Origin: Dioszegia crocea
Taxonomy: Eukaryota > Basidiomycota > Tremellomycetes > Tremellales > Bulleribasidiaceae
DNA length: 64,000 bases
Assembly: GCA_001600615.1 (NCBI GenBank)
Contig: BCKK01000004.1
Span: 1,475,316 to 1,539,315, forward strand
Direction of reading: 5' to 3'
Position numbers and translations under genes: made by a program
Notes under the pieces: generated by a model
What the model saw: the letters and a program-made list of their open reading frames with translations, nothing else
The model's database searches: none
Told to the model about the DNA's origin: nothing
Part shown: positions 1-12,581 of the stretch, piece by piece
Numbering within the stretch: position 1 is the stretch's first letter
How the letters are laid out: each line of letters starts with the position of its first letter

Positions 1-3000
1 TACACATGTAGCCGAAGCGGGCGGGCTAGTCTTGGCGATAGGCGAGGAGGATGGGAGCCGGTACCCCGTTCTAAAGATCTGGGATGTGACTCGGGAAGAG
101 AAGAAGCGGAAAGGAGGTGGACCGGTCATGATGCGCAACACAAAGATTCAGCATGGGCAGCGACCTCATCCTGTAGGTCTGCTAAAGCTGGTGTTGACTT
201 GAGCTAACGTGCAGGTGTCAAGTATAGCGCTCAGCGTGACGCTATCTCATCTTGCCATTGGACTGGGGGACGGGACTGTGCTGGTATACCGACACCTGCT
301 CCAATCGCTCACTACATCTCCGACCAGTCTGACATCCCTACCGAAAGCACGAGTCATTCACGAGTCCCCTGAACCCATCACGGGTCTCGGATTTCGAGAA
401 GCTCGACATCCTACTCAACCATCCACCGCGGGATCCAAAGGACCGGAATCTACGAACGGCACCACGGGGCCTCTTCTGTATATCTGCACAACCAACCGAG
501 TCCTTATTGGCGAGTTGTCGAGCCGGAGTGGACAGGCCAAGCCGATCGATGAGCTGGGATGTGGGTTGGGCTGTGCCGTGCCAGATTGGGAGGGCAAGAA
601 TATGATTATGGCTCGGGATGAGGGAGTATACATGTATCATGCCGGAGGAAGGGACATGACATACGCTTATGAAGGTAAGCCCATGATTGCCTCTGAGCTA
701 ACGACAGGCCCTAAATCTTCGATATCAGTCTTCAAGCAAAACCTCATTGTCGTCTCTCCGCCCTTCGTCCCCTCTGCCAGTTCCAACTCAGCTACAGTCA
801 GGCAGTACGTTGCCAAGTCCGGCACGGGTGACACTAGTCGAGATATTGGCAAAGTGACCATTTTCGATCTGCAGAACAAGATTATTGCTTATTCCGGGAC
901 ATTCAAAGATGGCGTCAGAGAGGTGTTCTGTCAATGGGGCGATGTGTTTGTTCTGAGCAGTAATGGCAAGGTGAGTAATCAGTAAGAAGCCGCTTACAAG
1001 TAGCTATCGAGACTAGACGAACATTCGACTCAGGCCAAGTTGGACGTACTGTACCGACGGAACCTCTACACTCTGGCTCTCGACCTTGCCAAGTCGTCAG
1101 GCATGCCCACTGCTGGCGTTGCGGAGATCCACAAAAAATACGGCGATTACCTGTACGGCAAGGGCGATTTTGACGGGTCAATGAGTCAATTTACTCAGAC
1201 GTTGGGTCATCTTCAGCCTTCCTATGTCATTCGGAAAGTGAGTCTATTCAAGCGGGCGGCGACTGATCTCCCTAGTTTCTCGATGCTCAACGTATCAATA
1301 ACCTGACAACTTACCTCCAATCCCTACATTCCCAAAACCTCGCAAATCCCGATCACACCACTCTATTGCTCAATTGCTATACCAAAACAGGCGACCGATC
1401 GGCTCTTGACAATTTCATCAAAACCGAGACTCGCCGAGCAGACGAGGCGGGTGGAGGATTGGACGATCTGCCTTTCGACCTCGAGACTGCTATCAGGGTC
1501 TGTAGGCAGGCGGGGTTTTTCGAGCATGCGAGTTATCTTGCGAGGAAGTATGGACGCCACGAGGAATTCTTGAGGGTTCAGATTGAGGATGCGGAGGAAT
1601 ATGGAGATGCGTTGAAATACCTCCGGAGCCTAGGATCCGAAGCTGTAGGTTCAACCTAATTAATGATAATTCTGAGCTGACGACCAGTGTCAAGAGAACA
1701 TGATGATCTACGGACGGACTCTCCTCCAGCACAATCCAGAAGACACCACCGACCTCCTCATTGACTTGTGCTCCGGCACGCTCGGGAAGCGACAACCTGC
1801 CCGTTCTCAAACCAGCGAAGATGTGACCAAAGCAAATGGCACCGGCGGACCAGCGGTGTTATCCTATCTTGGTTACAATCGGGTAGCTGGGATGTTCACC
1901 TCGGATCCACAATCTACATCTACCGCTCCTCCTCCTGCGCAAGTTAACGGCGAAAAATCCGGATCCCGCTTCACCCAGCCCGATAAGAGACCCAGTGCTT
2001 CCCGGGAACCAACAATGGACGAAAACTCTCCAGCAGAGGTTCTCGCCCCATCCTATACTCCTCCCTCACCCAGACGATATTTCGCACACTTCATCGACCA
2101 CCACGATCTCTTCATCCACTTTCTGGAAGCTGTAGCCCTTACGCTATGGGGCCAGAAAGTGGACACGTCGGCCGCTCAGCGAACCTCAGCAGTCGGACCA
2201 CCAGCGTATGATTCCCCCGAGTCGAGCGAGCGCCCAAAGGCTCTTACATCGGTGCAAGACGACCAGAATGCAGTCTGGAACACCCTCCTGGAGCTGTACC
2301 TAGATTCAACCAAATCTGCCGATTCTACCATATCCTCCCTTGCCCGATCAAAGGCCCTCGGCCTGCTTTCGAGCGACTTACCCCACGATACGATGCACGC
2401 CTTGCTCCTCTGTTCCACGGCGGGCTTCACGGACGGGATGGTACGGCTTTGGGAGAATATGGGGATGTACGAGGACGTCCTCCGTTTCTGGATGTCGGCA
2501 CCCGCTCCAGCTTCGGGCGGACCACTTCCGTCCGATGAGGTATTGCGGTGTCTACATCTATACGGCCCGACCAATCCACACCTTTATCCTCTGGTCCTGC
2601 GGTATCTTACCTCATCGCCTGATGTGCTCAGCCGGCAGTCTGGGCAGCTAGGTCGAATCCTCGAGCATATTGAAGAGGAGCGCATCATGCCGCCCTTGGC
2701 GGTGGTACAGCTGCTTAGCAGGAATGGAGTGGCTAGCGTGGGCAATGTCAAAGAGTGGCTGAGGAGCAAGCTTGCGGAAACGAGGCAAGATGTAGAATCG
2801 GTAAGTCACATCGCTCAACAATGGCTGTAGCTGACTGTGTAGGACAAGTCTCTGGTCCAGTCCTACAGAAACGAGACCGCACAAAAGACCACGCAATTGG
2901 TCTCTCTCGCCAACCCAACTCAGCCCGAAATCTTCCAAGTCACCCGCTGCGCCTCGTGTTCACAGCAGCTCGACCTCCCTGCCGTCCACTTCATGTGCAA

Positions 3001-3217
3001 GCACTCATACCACCAACGATGTCTCTCAGACTCTGATCCCGAGTGTATACTATGCGCAAGGCAGCATGCGGTCATTAGGGAAGTACGGCGGAATCAGACC
3101 AGATTAGCAGGGAGGCATGAGTTGTTTGTAGGTGAGGTGGAAGAAGCGGATGACGGGTTTTCAGCGGTCGTCGGTGGGTTCGGACGGGGGTTGATGAATC
3201 TTAGAATGGAGGCGTAG
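1..3217 (+). CDS. VPS11: Vps11/Pep5, HOPS/CORVET tethering subunit with C-terminal RING (5' partial)
   Basis: Core subunit of the HOPS and CORVET complexes that tether endosomes and vacuoles before fusion. The 5' end lies outside the window. Exons join in frame across introns at about 173-214, 675-707 (33 nt, itself in frame), 970-1033, 1238-1275, 1645-1687 and 2801-2842. The N-terminal part is a beta-propeller-like region; the middle is helical repeat, with a long insert rich in Pro and Ser around 1850-2080. The C-terminus carries a RING-H2 finger: CASC, then CKHSYHQRC, then CILC, as in Vps11/Pep5 and related Vps18. The last codon is followed by only about 75 bp before the convergent BET4 stop. 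Vps18 and Vps41 are the alternatives; the order propeller, repeats, RING fits Vps11 best. Confidence 0.93.
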
Positions 3218-3291
3218 CGTCCGTGTGTGGTAATTTACTAGTATACAAGAAGCCCATAGTGTGTAGAGATAGCCTATACATGCTGTTTGGG

Positions 3292-4697
3292 TCATATTGT
3301 CCGTTGAGCTGCGAGGTCAGTTGCTTTCAGAATCTGCGTAGAGGGCGCACCTACCCATATCCCGATATCGTTCTTTCCTGTCCGCGTCCACGACTTCTAG
3401 GCGTTCATAGAGCCCCTTCGCCTCGCCTATCAATTTCTTCTTCTCGTCCTCGTCGGTGGATTCCAGACTCGCAAGGATACCACAGTTGTGCGCTAGGGCA
3501 TTCATACACCCTGCAAAATTCAGCTGTGCGCATCCTACCTTTCGAGCGGCGTTTTCAAGGCTGAACGTACATTTGGAATCTGGTTCAGTTCCATGTAGCT
3601 CGCGAATATTCTTCACTTCCCTCCGGAGCACGTCTTCTGGAGGTGAAGAACCGATGAGCCAGCGATGATATATCCATCCGGACTGGTCATTCGGATCAGT
3701 CCAAAGGGCCTGCGTCACAAGCTCGAATTCTACGCCGATTAGCGTGGAACAAAGCCTCTATAGTGTGACGTCTCGCTGACTCACCGTCATCCTTCGCCCT
3801 CCTCACCTCTTCAGCGGGGACAGTCTCCCATAGTCCACCAAGCAGCTTTGTCCTGAGGTGCCACGCTGAGAAATTGGAAAAGTTCGCTTCTATTTTCTTT
3901 TGGGTATAGCGAAGCTCGTCTTGGCTCGTTCGTTTGGGCGTGAAAGACTCCGGCAAGGATTGCAGGACGTATCGGCGGTATCCCCACGCGTGGACTGTGG
4001 GGTCAGTCAGCTAGCTCCCAACTGATTGCAAGGTATACGCACAATTTCGCGCATCGGCATCCAGCATAGCCTCCAGCATCCTCAATTCAGTCTTCCAGAA
4101 TTCATTCCGCCATCCTTCTCTCCCCTCTTTCCCCTCTTTCCCCTGGTCTGTCGATGATGATGGTGTCGAGCTGGACTGTTCGACACCAGGCCCGAGTGGG
4201 ACATTCTCAAGACACCATTTCCGGTGATTCCATATCCAGTACACTTTAGGGTGAGTGTGAAGGTACGCTGTTGTTAAGCGGATATCACTGGCTAGCAGAT
4301 TGACGACTTCGGCTGGGGACCTTGAAGATCAGTGACAATGATAAATGAGCACTCACGAGTCGGGGAATAGTCCTCGAAGCAATATGTGCCGACGGTAATT
4401 CCAGACCGTGTAGTATTCGGGGTTGAGATCAAGCAGGTCAGTCGTCCGTTTAAGTGCTTGGTGTGTGTACTCCTTCGCCTGCTTCTGTGTGAGGCTCAGC
4501 TGTCTGATTATCCTGAAGATGAGCGTCTAGCTGACCATAGCCATAATCTCAGATTGCAGAGTCGTGTATGCCTCAATCTTAGCTTGGTCCTTCAGCCGTT
4601 TGGCTTCGGCCGCTTGAGGCGAGACTCGAGTTCGCTTGACGCCGTGCTGCCTGCATCAGATCCTGTGCTGTTCAGGTTCCATCATCTTACTCACCAT
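3292..4697 (-). CDS. BET4: Rab geranylgeranyltransferase alpha subunit (Bet4)
   Basis: Alpha subunit of the type II geranylgeranyltransferase that prenylates Rab GTPases with Bet2 and the Rab escort protein. Prenyltransferase-alpha repeats are clear: YYTVWNYRRHIL, YWIWNHRKWCL, FHAWGYRRYVL, FSAWHLRTKLL and SGWIYHRWLIG. The N-terminus HGVKRTRVSPQAA resembles the MHGRxK start of the family. That start needs an unusual structure: the ATG (4697-4695) is directly followed by a GTGAGT donor, so coding exon 1 is a lone Met codon and the protein continues at 4646. Other introns: about 4495-4535 (donor GTCAGC), 4326-4368, 3976-4033, 3735-3781 and 3309-3354. The final exon adds only a few residues after RYRDM. 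Length fits the family. Farnesyltransferase alpha (Ram2) is the main alternative; the N-terminal motif favours Bet4. Confidence 0.88.
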
Positions 4698-4922
4698 GTC
4701 GAGGTTGCTGTATACCGTGATAATATGACAATGCTCGTGCTCGCTACCGCCGACGCTGTTGTCGCTACCGTTTGGTCGTTTCTCAACGTCGCGTCTGGCT
4801 TACGGCATCACCCAAAAGTGACGTATGACCGAGATCGGGATAGATGAGTCAATCTGACTACACATTCCACTTCAATCAAACAACAACAACGACTAGCAGT
4901 ATCTCATCAGGTCCGGGCTACG

Positions 4923-7900
4923 ATGAGTGCCTCAAGGCCCAAGCTGGCGAAACCAAAGCCAAAGCCTCGACCTTTCACCGTCGAGAAAGCGGAAATTGCC
5001 ACTGCGAGCGGGAGTCGGACTTCATCTCCTGCGCCGAAGGCACTCAAGGCAGCTCGACCCGCTGTCAGCGGTGCCAATGGCAAGAAGGCAGCTGTAGTAG
5101 CTTCTCGTGCTGTGCAAGCCACAGCTGCTCCCAAGCGGGCTACAGCTATCGCTACTTCGAAAGACAAAGGCAAGGGCCGAGCAAGTATGTCTGCCGTTCC
5201 GCTGAGCTGATACTGCAGTTCCAGGACCGTCCCGACCACTCGGAACAGCTTCTGAACCCGAAGTTTTAAGCAGCGACGATGAATCAGAGGACGACTTTGA
5301 GGAAGTCCCAATACCTACTACTCCCGGCGTTAGATCTATCAATGCCTCCGCAGGGCCATCATCACCTTATCCATACTCGCAAGCTGGAACTCCAAATACG
5401 CCCGGGACAAACTTTACTGCACGCACTACGCCTGCACCTACCACAGCTGGAGAGACGGACGAGGACCCCTATGCGGATGATGATGACAGCGGGGAGGAGG
5501 GCAAGGGGGACGATGTGATTCGGTTGGAAATTGGTGGGGAGACGGCGGAGGAGAAAGCAAAGCGTATTGCATTGGCGTTGAGGAAGTGAGCACGGTGTCT
5601 GTCATTGTGGAAATATAGGCTGACAGATAGGAAACCAATGAGCTCTAAAGACCGGATACTCCGTATTGAGATACACAAATTGCACGTCTTAACGCTGTTG
5701 GCAAGCGTGAGAATACGGAATAGATGGGCCAACGATATGCTGTTGAAGGTGTGTATGATCGTCGTGTAGATGAACTAAGCTTATGTTGTCACAGGCCCGA
5801 CTATTATCCCTACTTCCTCATCCCCTGGTCACAGCATTCTCAATCCCGCCCTCCCGCTTTCCCGACCGAGCACAGCGCGCCCGTCTATTCGTCGATGCTC
5901 TCCAATCACTCGTCTTGTGGTGGACGCAAACGTTTTTTGATATCCCGGACCACACAATCGGTCATCGCACTAGACCATGGGATGAGGTTCAGGAGGTCGT
6001 CGATAAACTCCCTCGTCTGACTCGACAGGACTTCCTACCAGGAGGCCCTCTTCTCCAAGGCGAAGTAAAGTCGGATAAGGAGAAGGAGAAAGAGGTTCAA
6101 GAGCGGCTGGACCGGTATGCCGATGGTGCGGGGGGCGACCGGCTACGGACAGTCAACAGCTTGATGAAGAAGGCTCTTCAGCAAGAGGGATCACGGGATG
6201 TGTCGGCTGTGCTATTTGTTGCGCTTTGTCGGGCTTGTGGGTTGGGGACGAGGCTGGTGGTCAGTCTTCAAGCTGTACCTTGGCGAGCGGAGAAGGTTGT
6301 TCAGAAGAAGCCATCGGGAGCTGGAAAGGGCGGCCGGAGCGTTGCGTCGAGACAGGGTCAGGGGACGGGAGACGAGGATGACGATGGGGATGAGTCAATG
6401 GAGGAAGTTCCGATACCTGGAGAAGATGATGAAGAGGGAGAGGGCGGACCTGGGGAGATTATGGAGAAGATCAAGAATAAGAAGATCAGGGGAGCTGGAC
6501 GGAGGAGGCAACAGGATCCGGCGGAGGTTTATCGATTACGAAAACCCAAACCTGCACCGCAAACAACAGGGGCCAAGCCGAAAGTCAAAACGAAGCAAGG
6601 TGAGTGGATGACTAAACAACGGGGACCCTAGGGTGTCTGGCTGACGTGATCAGATTTGGCCAATCAACCTCCGGTATTTTGGGCAGAAGTCTTCAGTCGT
6701 CCGGATCAGAAATGGTTTCCCGTCGATGTGACGAGAGGAACAGTAAGGAAGAAGGGACATTTCGAACCGTCTTCTGATAATGGGCCGGTGCGCATGACAT
6801 ATGTCTTAGCATTCGAGGAAGGTGAGTTGGAGATCTCTTCTCAGCGGCGAAAACAATCAGCTTACACCCCAGACGGATACGCAAGAGATGTGACATTGCG
6901 ATACACAAAGTCCTTTGGAGCAAAGACGGCGAAACTGCGCGCGCCTCAGAGGAAGGATGAGCCTGATTGGTGGGAGGGAGTACTGGGTTTCTTGGCTAGG
7001 CCATACCGACTTGTGAGTGCAGCTTGCAGCAGGTGCTGACATCAGAACCGGGATGATCTTGAAGACGCCGAATTGGAAAACAGCCAGATCTCAGAGGCGA
7101 TGCCAGTACACATGAACGGCTTCAAAGACCATCCCTTGTATGTCGCCTTCAGCTCGACACGGCCGGCCCAGCTGACTCTCAGGTTTGTTCTTGAACGCCA
7201 CCTCAAACGGGAAGAAGTCATTCAGCCCCGCCGAGAAGTGGGCAAATTCCGCGGCGAGCCAGTCTATCGACGCGCCAATGTACTTTCTTGCAAAACGGCA
7301 GAAAATTGGATGCGGATCGGTCGGAAAGTTAAGGAACGGCAAGAACCGCTGAAATGGGTCAAACAGCGCGCGATGACTATCAACAAGAGGAGAGAGGTGG
7401 AGCTTGCGAAGCAGGCTGGAGAGGAGGTTATGCAGGGGTTGTACTCGGAGGCTCAGACTGCGATTTATACGCCGCCGCCAATAAAAGATGTGAGTGCGCA
7501 GTATGGCCCTTCAGCTGATAATTCAGGGCAAAATACCTCAGAATGCTTTTGGGAACATCGACCTATATGCCCCGACTATGTTGCCTCCTGGAGCAGCCCA
7601 TCTACCTTGTATGTTTACCCGCTTTACCTGTAGTATAAGCTAACAGACCAGACAAGGGCATAGCCAAAGTTGCCAAGCAGCTAGGCGTGTCCTACGCTGA
7701 GGCATGTACCGGCTTCGAATTCAAAAAGCAACGCGCTATCCCCGTCATTACCGGTATCGTCGTTGCGGAAGAGCAATCAACGACCGTCATGGATGCCTAC
7801 TGGGCAAGTACGGCAGCTGCGGAAGAGCGGGAAAACCAGAAGAAGACCGACAAAGCATTGAAGCGGTGGGCGAAGCTTATCAATGCCCTGAGGGTGCGGC

Positions 7901-8713
7901 AGCGGCTGAGGGCTACTTATGGCGATAAAGAAGGGGTGGGTGTTGTCTGCTTACCGATGCCGAAGAAGCTGGCTGACGAAACAGCTTCATGATCAAAGTC
8001 ATAACCCGCTTGCCGAGGGCGAAGAGGGCAAGGATAAGCCTCAAGCTAAAGGCAAAAAGTCCGCTGCTACTGTATTGGCACAGGCGAACCAGGAAGCCAG
8101 CACGGCTTGGGTGGAGCAGATGAGGGAGGGTTCGGAATCACCACCTCCGTCAAAGTTGCCCGAAGTCACAGCTCAGGATTTTGCTGCACCGGAAGGGGAG
8201 ATGGCCAGGGTCAAAATCGAGGAAGAGGAGGACGATGACGATATGGAGGAGGTGGATGTTGTTGGTTTGCCTTCGGATAATGGCGGCAACACCACTGCAT
8301 CAGACTTTGATACCGATATCGATCAACGCCAGTCGATTCGCGTCCCAGCTGCTCGATCTCGAACCATCACGCCCCTCCCAACCGAATCGAGCACCCGAAG
8401 ATCAGGGAGAGAACGCAAAACTCGGATAGCGGTCGACAACCCCTACGAGGAGTCTGACGAGGATGACGAGAAGGGCTTGGTCTCGGATGAAGAGGGTGAA
8501 GGGTCGCGTATGGGCGCCGCGATGGGTGGGGAGGATAGTGAGGACAGTATGGACGAAGTGGACTTCACGGCGAAGGAGCCGACTCCGCCACCTGCACCGA
8601 CTCCGACGACACGGTCGGGGCGGACCATCAAATTGCGGGTGGGTCCTGTCAAGGAGGCAGAAGAGGTGCCCGAGGGGAGGCGGGCGACGAGAAGTAGTAA
8701 GCGGAAAAGATAG
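4923..8713 (+). CDS. RAD4: Rad4/XPC-family nucleotide excision repair damage sensor
   Basis: Recognises helix-distorting DNA lesions and recruits TFIIH in global-genome nucleotide excision repair. Built from about ten exons; introns include 5586-5630, 5749-5794, 6600-6653, 6822-6872, 7013-7045, 7138-7182, 7490-7526, 7609-7651 and 7936-7984. After a Lys/Ala/Pro-rich and then acidic N-terminus comes the transglutaminase-like fold (ALCRACGLGTRLVVSLQAVP), followed by FWAEVFSRPDQKWFPVDVT and the three beta-hairpin domains. BHD1 has HMNGFKDHPLFVLERHLKRE once the 7138-7182 intron is removed. BHD3 has GKIPQNAFGNIDLY, MLPPGAAHLPYKGIAK and ACTGFEFKKQRAIPVITGIV. The C-terminal tail is acidic and ends in basic SSKRKR, probably a nuclear signal. 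The start at 4923 is the first in-frame Met upstream of the basic N-terminus; an extra upstream exon cannot be excluded. Confidence 0.95.
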
Positions 8714-8927
8714 ATCTTGCCATAAGTATAATGTTCTTTGTGCGAGTATGGCATAGTAGCATGAGGTCTATTCTGTAGGAGGTACTGCAGGGGGAGAAGC
8801 GCCGGGCAAAGGTTCCGGGGGACCAGAACGACGGTTGCACGGGAGCATTTTCTCATGGTTGAGATTATTTCGAAAATGGGTGGACCTTGTAGACATCTCA
8901 TCTTGTATCTATCATACTGCACATACA

Positions 8928-10093
8928 ATGGCGAGCAGCAGCAAAAGCGTCCTTCCGGCTCTGAGAGCAGCGGTCCGTTCTGGATCAGGTACGTTTTTCA
9001 AGCTCACTTAGACGCCTCGCCGATCGTGAGCTCATGATCTGCAGCGGCCGAGTCTTTGGCACGCCGAACTTTCATTTCGACCAGTCGTGCGACCATCGAG
9101 AGCGACGCAGCCGAGAGCTCAGCTTCGTCATCGGATGCGCCGACTGGTAGTTCTGCTTCTGCTCGAGCAGCCGAATCGACAGAGGAGGCATGGAAGCGGA
9201 ACATGAAAGAAGTGAGGGAATGGCGTCGACAGAGAGAATCGCAACGTGAGCCATTCTTATGAACCCTCGTCATGCTGAAATTTCAGGCTCGAAACTGCCT
9301 TTGTTCCTGCCGCCAGGTGCCACAGCTCCTAAACCCCCCTCACCACTCCGCCTTTCTCTCTCTACCTTACTCGCATCTGGCGCAGCACTCGGCCACGCCT
9401 CTTCAGCCCTCGCACCTGCCTATCTGCCCTACACTTATGGTACCCGCTCTGGATTATCCATTATCGATCTAGATCAAACACTGCCAATACTCAGACGGAC
9501 GGCCGCGCTCGTACGCGATTTGGTGAAGGAGGACGGCGTCATATTGGTTGTTGGATCAAGAGCAGGACATGTCAAACCATTACGGCGCGCAAGGGAGAGA
9601 CTGGGGGATAGCGCTTATGTGGTCGGCGAATGGATGCCTGGAACATTGACAAACTCGGTCACATTGTAAGTTCGACCTTCGGCCAAGATTCGCTATTGCA
9701 GACGCTAATGTGATGTAGCTTTGGTGTCGAGCCAATGGAGAAAAAATCTCATCTACCCGATCTGGCCATCTTCCTCAATCCGTCTGAAAATCTCGGTGCG
9801 ATTCGAGAGTGCACTGCGAAAAACATCCCCACGATTGGGATAGTGGATAGCGATACCGATCCCAGAATCGTAACCTACCCTATCCCAGCAAATATGGAGG
9901 TGAGTACCGGATGGCATGACAGCCTGAGTTCCCAGCTGACTTTCTGCAGAGTCTGCGCACGGCCGAACTTATACTGTCCACCTTGAGCATAGCGGGGGAG
10001 GAGGGACGGCGATTACGGCGGGATAAGAGAGCTTCAGGTGGACGCGGTCCAGAGACGACATCACGGGCGCCCTCGCGTGCGCGAAGAGGATAG
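8928..10093 (+). CDS. MRP4: Mitochondrial small-subunit ribosomal protein uS2m (Mrp4)
   Basis: Component of the mitochondrial 37S ribosomal subunit. Five exons (introns 8989-9044, 9246-9286, 9666-9718, 9900-9949). The N-terminus is a Ser/Ala/Arg-rich mitochondrial presequence with ARRTFISTSRA. The S2 fold shows IIDLDQTLPILRRTAALVR, VILVVGSRAGH, WMPGTLTN, LPDLAIFLNPSEN and IPTIGIVDSDTDPR, the last being the usual uS2 signature, then a helix starting SLRTAELILSTLSIAGEEG. The reading frame stops at 10091-10093 after a short basic tail. An overlapping +2-frame ORF downstream is not supported. Convergent with the first 7TM gene. Confidence 0.93.
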
Positions 10094-10403
10094 AGGGGAT
10101 CTGCCTTGGCAATGCAACATCATGCAGGAGCTCGCACATTTTGCCTGGCTCGTGACTGTCGGAATGAGTATCTGGGCAGCGGGTCCTAGAGTCGTCATAT
10201 GGCTAAATGATTATATCGACAGGGTACATCGCGGGATAAGCACACAGGGAGGGCCTTGGGAGCTAAGCCAATACAGATCTACAGTTCAAACTCAAAGTCC
10301 TTTTCCAACATAACGACATCTACTAATCTACCCCTGGCTCAACATCACACCCCGGCTGACATGGTAGCCAACCCCACTCAACGACCCCGCCGAATCATAT
10401 GGC
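10094..10403. other. Intergenic, convergent 3' ends
   Basis: About 310 bp between the uS2m stop and the 7TM copy A stop. It probably holds both 3' UTRs. I see no further gene or repeat. Confidence 0.5.
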
Positions 10404-11819
10404 TTAGTCCACGCGCACGTCGCTCTCGACTTCGATGTGGATGAGGACTGGTCGTGATGGCTGAGCCCTGGAGCTGACGGCTACACAAACTTTAATTCAG
10501 ATCTAGCATACGGAGGCTTCGGAAAACTCACCAATAGGCGACGTGAACGTCTCCAGCATGAGGGGGACCGATCCCTGCGGCTTCGGGTATTGTTTCCATT
10601 CATCCCCGTCATCCACACGCCACGCATTCCCGCTGGCTTCGGCATGAGCGAACGGGGCATCATTCACTGGCGTAGGCCCTCTAGGCATTTGCCCCAGATC
10701 ACCATCCGTCTCCCATCCCCCCTCACGCAGCAGTGACATGAGCGGCAGATGAGCCGGCATCTCGCCGACCATGACGTGGTTCTGGGCCGAGCTGGGTGCC
10801 GAGCGAGGGAGGTAGAGAATGATGGAGATCATCATGACGATACAGAGTGACCCGGCGGTCAAGTTGGACAGGAAGTCACTGGCGAGTGGGCTGACGTTGA
10901 TTGTCGCCGCCGCGGTCACTCCGTCGGCACCGAGGATGAGGAGTGGCATGGTGAAGAGGAATCGGAAGAAGGTACGGGCTTTGTTAAGCTCGTGATAGTA
11001 GACAAGTCGAGAACGGACATCGGGCCCTGCTCCAGATGCGGCTACCGATCGGAGGAAGGTCGGGAATTGCAGAACGACCAATGTGGAGGCAACGAGAACG
11101 CTGAATGAGTCAGCTCATGCGTTGATGGTGCCGAGCAGGAACTCTTACAGAGACTCAATGATTCCACCTGTGAGTAGCTCAGTCGCCAATTGCGCACGAG
11201 CATCTCCCTTGTATCCAATCCAAGGGGCCGCGATCTGGATGGCAGTGATTGCCAGCGTCGACGCGATCCAAACATAAAAGTAGTTGGATTTGAGGAATGG
11301 TTTGGCCGCTTGCGGTCTGCGCGTAGCCCGCATGAGGTGGGCCCAGTAAAGTGTCTCTTGGGCCGTGAGTGCTGCTTGGAGGGCGTAGCAGATGGAGAGG
11401 ACGACCGTGAGAGGAGAGTTGTAGGTGGCGAATTTAGCTGGGAAGAGGACCGAAGGCCAGGGACGTGCGCCGATACCGGTGATGAAGACCCAGCCGAGAT
11501 TGTATTTAACCCCTAGTATTGTCAGCTTTGTGGCGGGACGTGCGAGCCGGATCTTTGACTTACAGGCCCAAGCGAATGCCCAAACGATCAAAGCGATATT
11601 ACTCAAGAATAGCATCCAGACCAAAAGGCCTCGATACCAGTCCTTCGGCCGGGGAATTAGACATCGGCAGCCGTCAAATTTGTAGGTGTGATATGTGAGG
11701 AATGCGAGGGACTGAGGATCAGTGTTGCGTTACAGAGGGATGAGGAAAAGACGGGTTGGACTCACGACTGTTCCGTAAAGACCGATGATGTTGAGATCTG
11801 GACCGTTGATTTCTGCCAT
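10404..11819 (-). CDS. 7TM membrane protein, unnamed family, copy A
   Basis: About 403 aa in five exons: 11819-11766 (54 nt), 11711-11564 (148), 11512-11149 (364), 11100-10532 (569) and 10480-10404 (77). I do not recognise the family. There are seven predicted hydrophobic segments: a short N-terminus MAEINGPDLN, TM1 (IIGLYGT...LAFLTYHTY), TM2 (LLVWMLFLSNIALIVWAFAW), TM3 (LTVVLSICYALQAALTAQE), TM4 (YVWIASTLAITAIQIAAPWI), TM5 (after ELLTGG), TM6 (FRFLFTMPLLILGADG) and TM7 (SLCIVMMISIILYLPR). The TM2-TM3 loop holds GARPWPSVLFP, followed by HLMRATRRPQAA. The tail after TM7 is about 120 residues and ends in a last-exon motif, VLIHIEVESDVRVD. The topology is compatible with a G-protein-coupled or sensory receptor but no receptor signature is visible. 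Members B and C follow on the same strand and D lies at 29011. Confidence 0.8.
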
Positions 11820-12581
11820 TATAGATGTCGATTGTGTTACGGGTGGGGATGAGGATGGGGAGGGATATGTGACTGCTTCGGTCTCTTATACCAGCCGAGC
11901 AGCTTGGATTCCCGACCAGTTCTGAGCCTTTTCGGTAGCATATCGCAGTGTCAGGGACCCAATCGTCGATATATTATACTTTGGCCAGTGCGAAAGAGTA
12001 GCCAAATCTGCACTTTAGGTCGTCAAGCAGGGGTACGGACTCCGGATATCGGCTTTCGTCAGGTCTGTCGGGGTGTGAGATGGCGTAGCGGTACCTTGTG
12101 TGCATCCTTTGCGTCCTTTGGATCCGATTCGGATTTGACGCCGACGGTGAAGGGGGACTCGGATTACTCGTTCGTCAACTTCACCACTTGCGCAGCGGTG
12201 CCCAAGCGAGTGGCTGTAAGGCGTGTACGGGTGGTGAATATGCCTCATCTCGCAGTCGGTAATGCTGAGGTGGCGTGCGAGTGATGAAGAGGGCGAGGCA
12301 GAGCGAGATACCGCCGGGAGAACTACCGCAAGGGTCGAGCTGAAACTTAGCTGACCCAAACCTTGAATTTAGGTTACACGCTCTGACATTCCTCGCGATC
12401 AGGCACCGGCGGCCGCATGAGCAAGGCAATCCGCCTCGGTAGCTTTGTGTGAGGTGGACCGGTACCGGTGGATCTGGGCCCCGAGATTCAGCTGGTACAT
12501 GACAGGTAATCTGCAACAGTTATCGACAAATACCTACCAAGATCCACGGTGTTGATCAATCTCCCCATGCCACTCCAGACT
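11820..12581. other. Intergenic, copy A promoter and copy B 3' flank
   Basis: About 760 bp. It contains the upstream region of 7TM copy A (minus strand) and the 3' flank of copy B. Short ORFs here show no family motifs. A tRNA A-box-like run near 12082 lacks a convincing B-box and cloverleaf. Confidence 0.5.

Noticed and set aside
10038..10313. Plus-strand ORF overlapping the uS2m 3' end
   Set aside because: Wrong frame relative to the confirmed last exon and no motif; it runs on past the true stop at 10093.
12070..12140. tRNA-like A-box (TGGCGTAGCGG) in the 7TM intergenic region
   Set aside because: The following B-box-like GGATCCGATTC deviates from GGTTCRANNCC and no cloverleaf can be drawn by eye.
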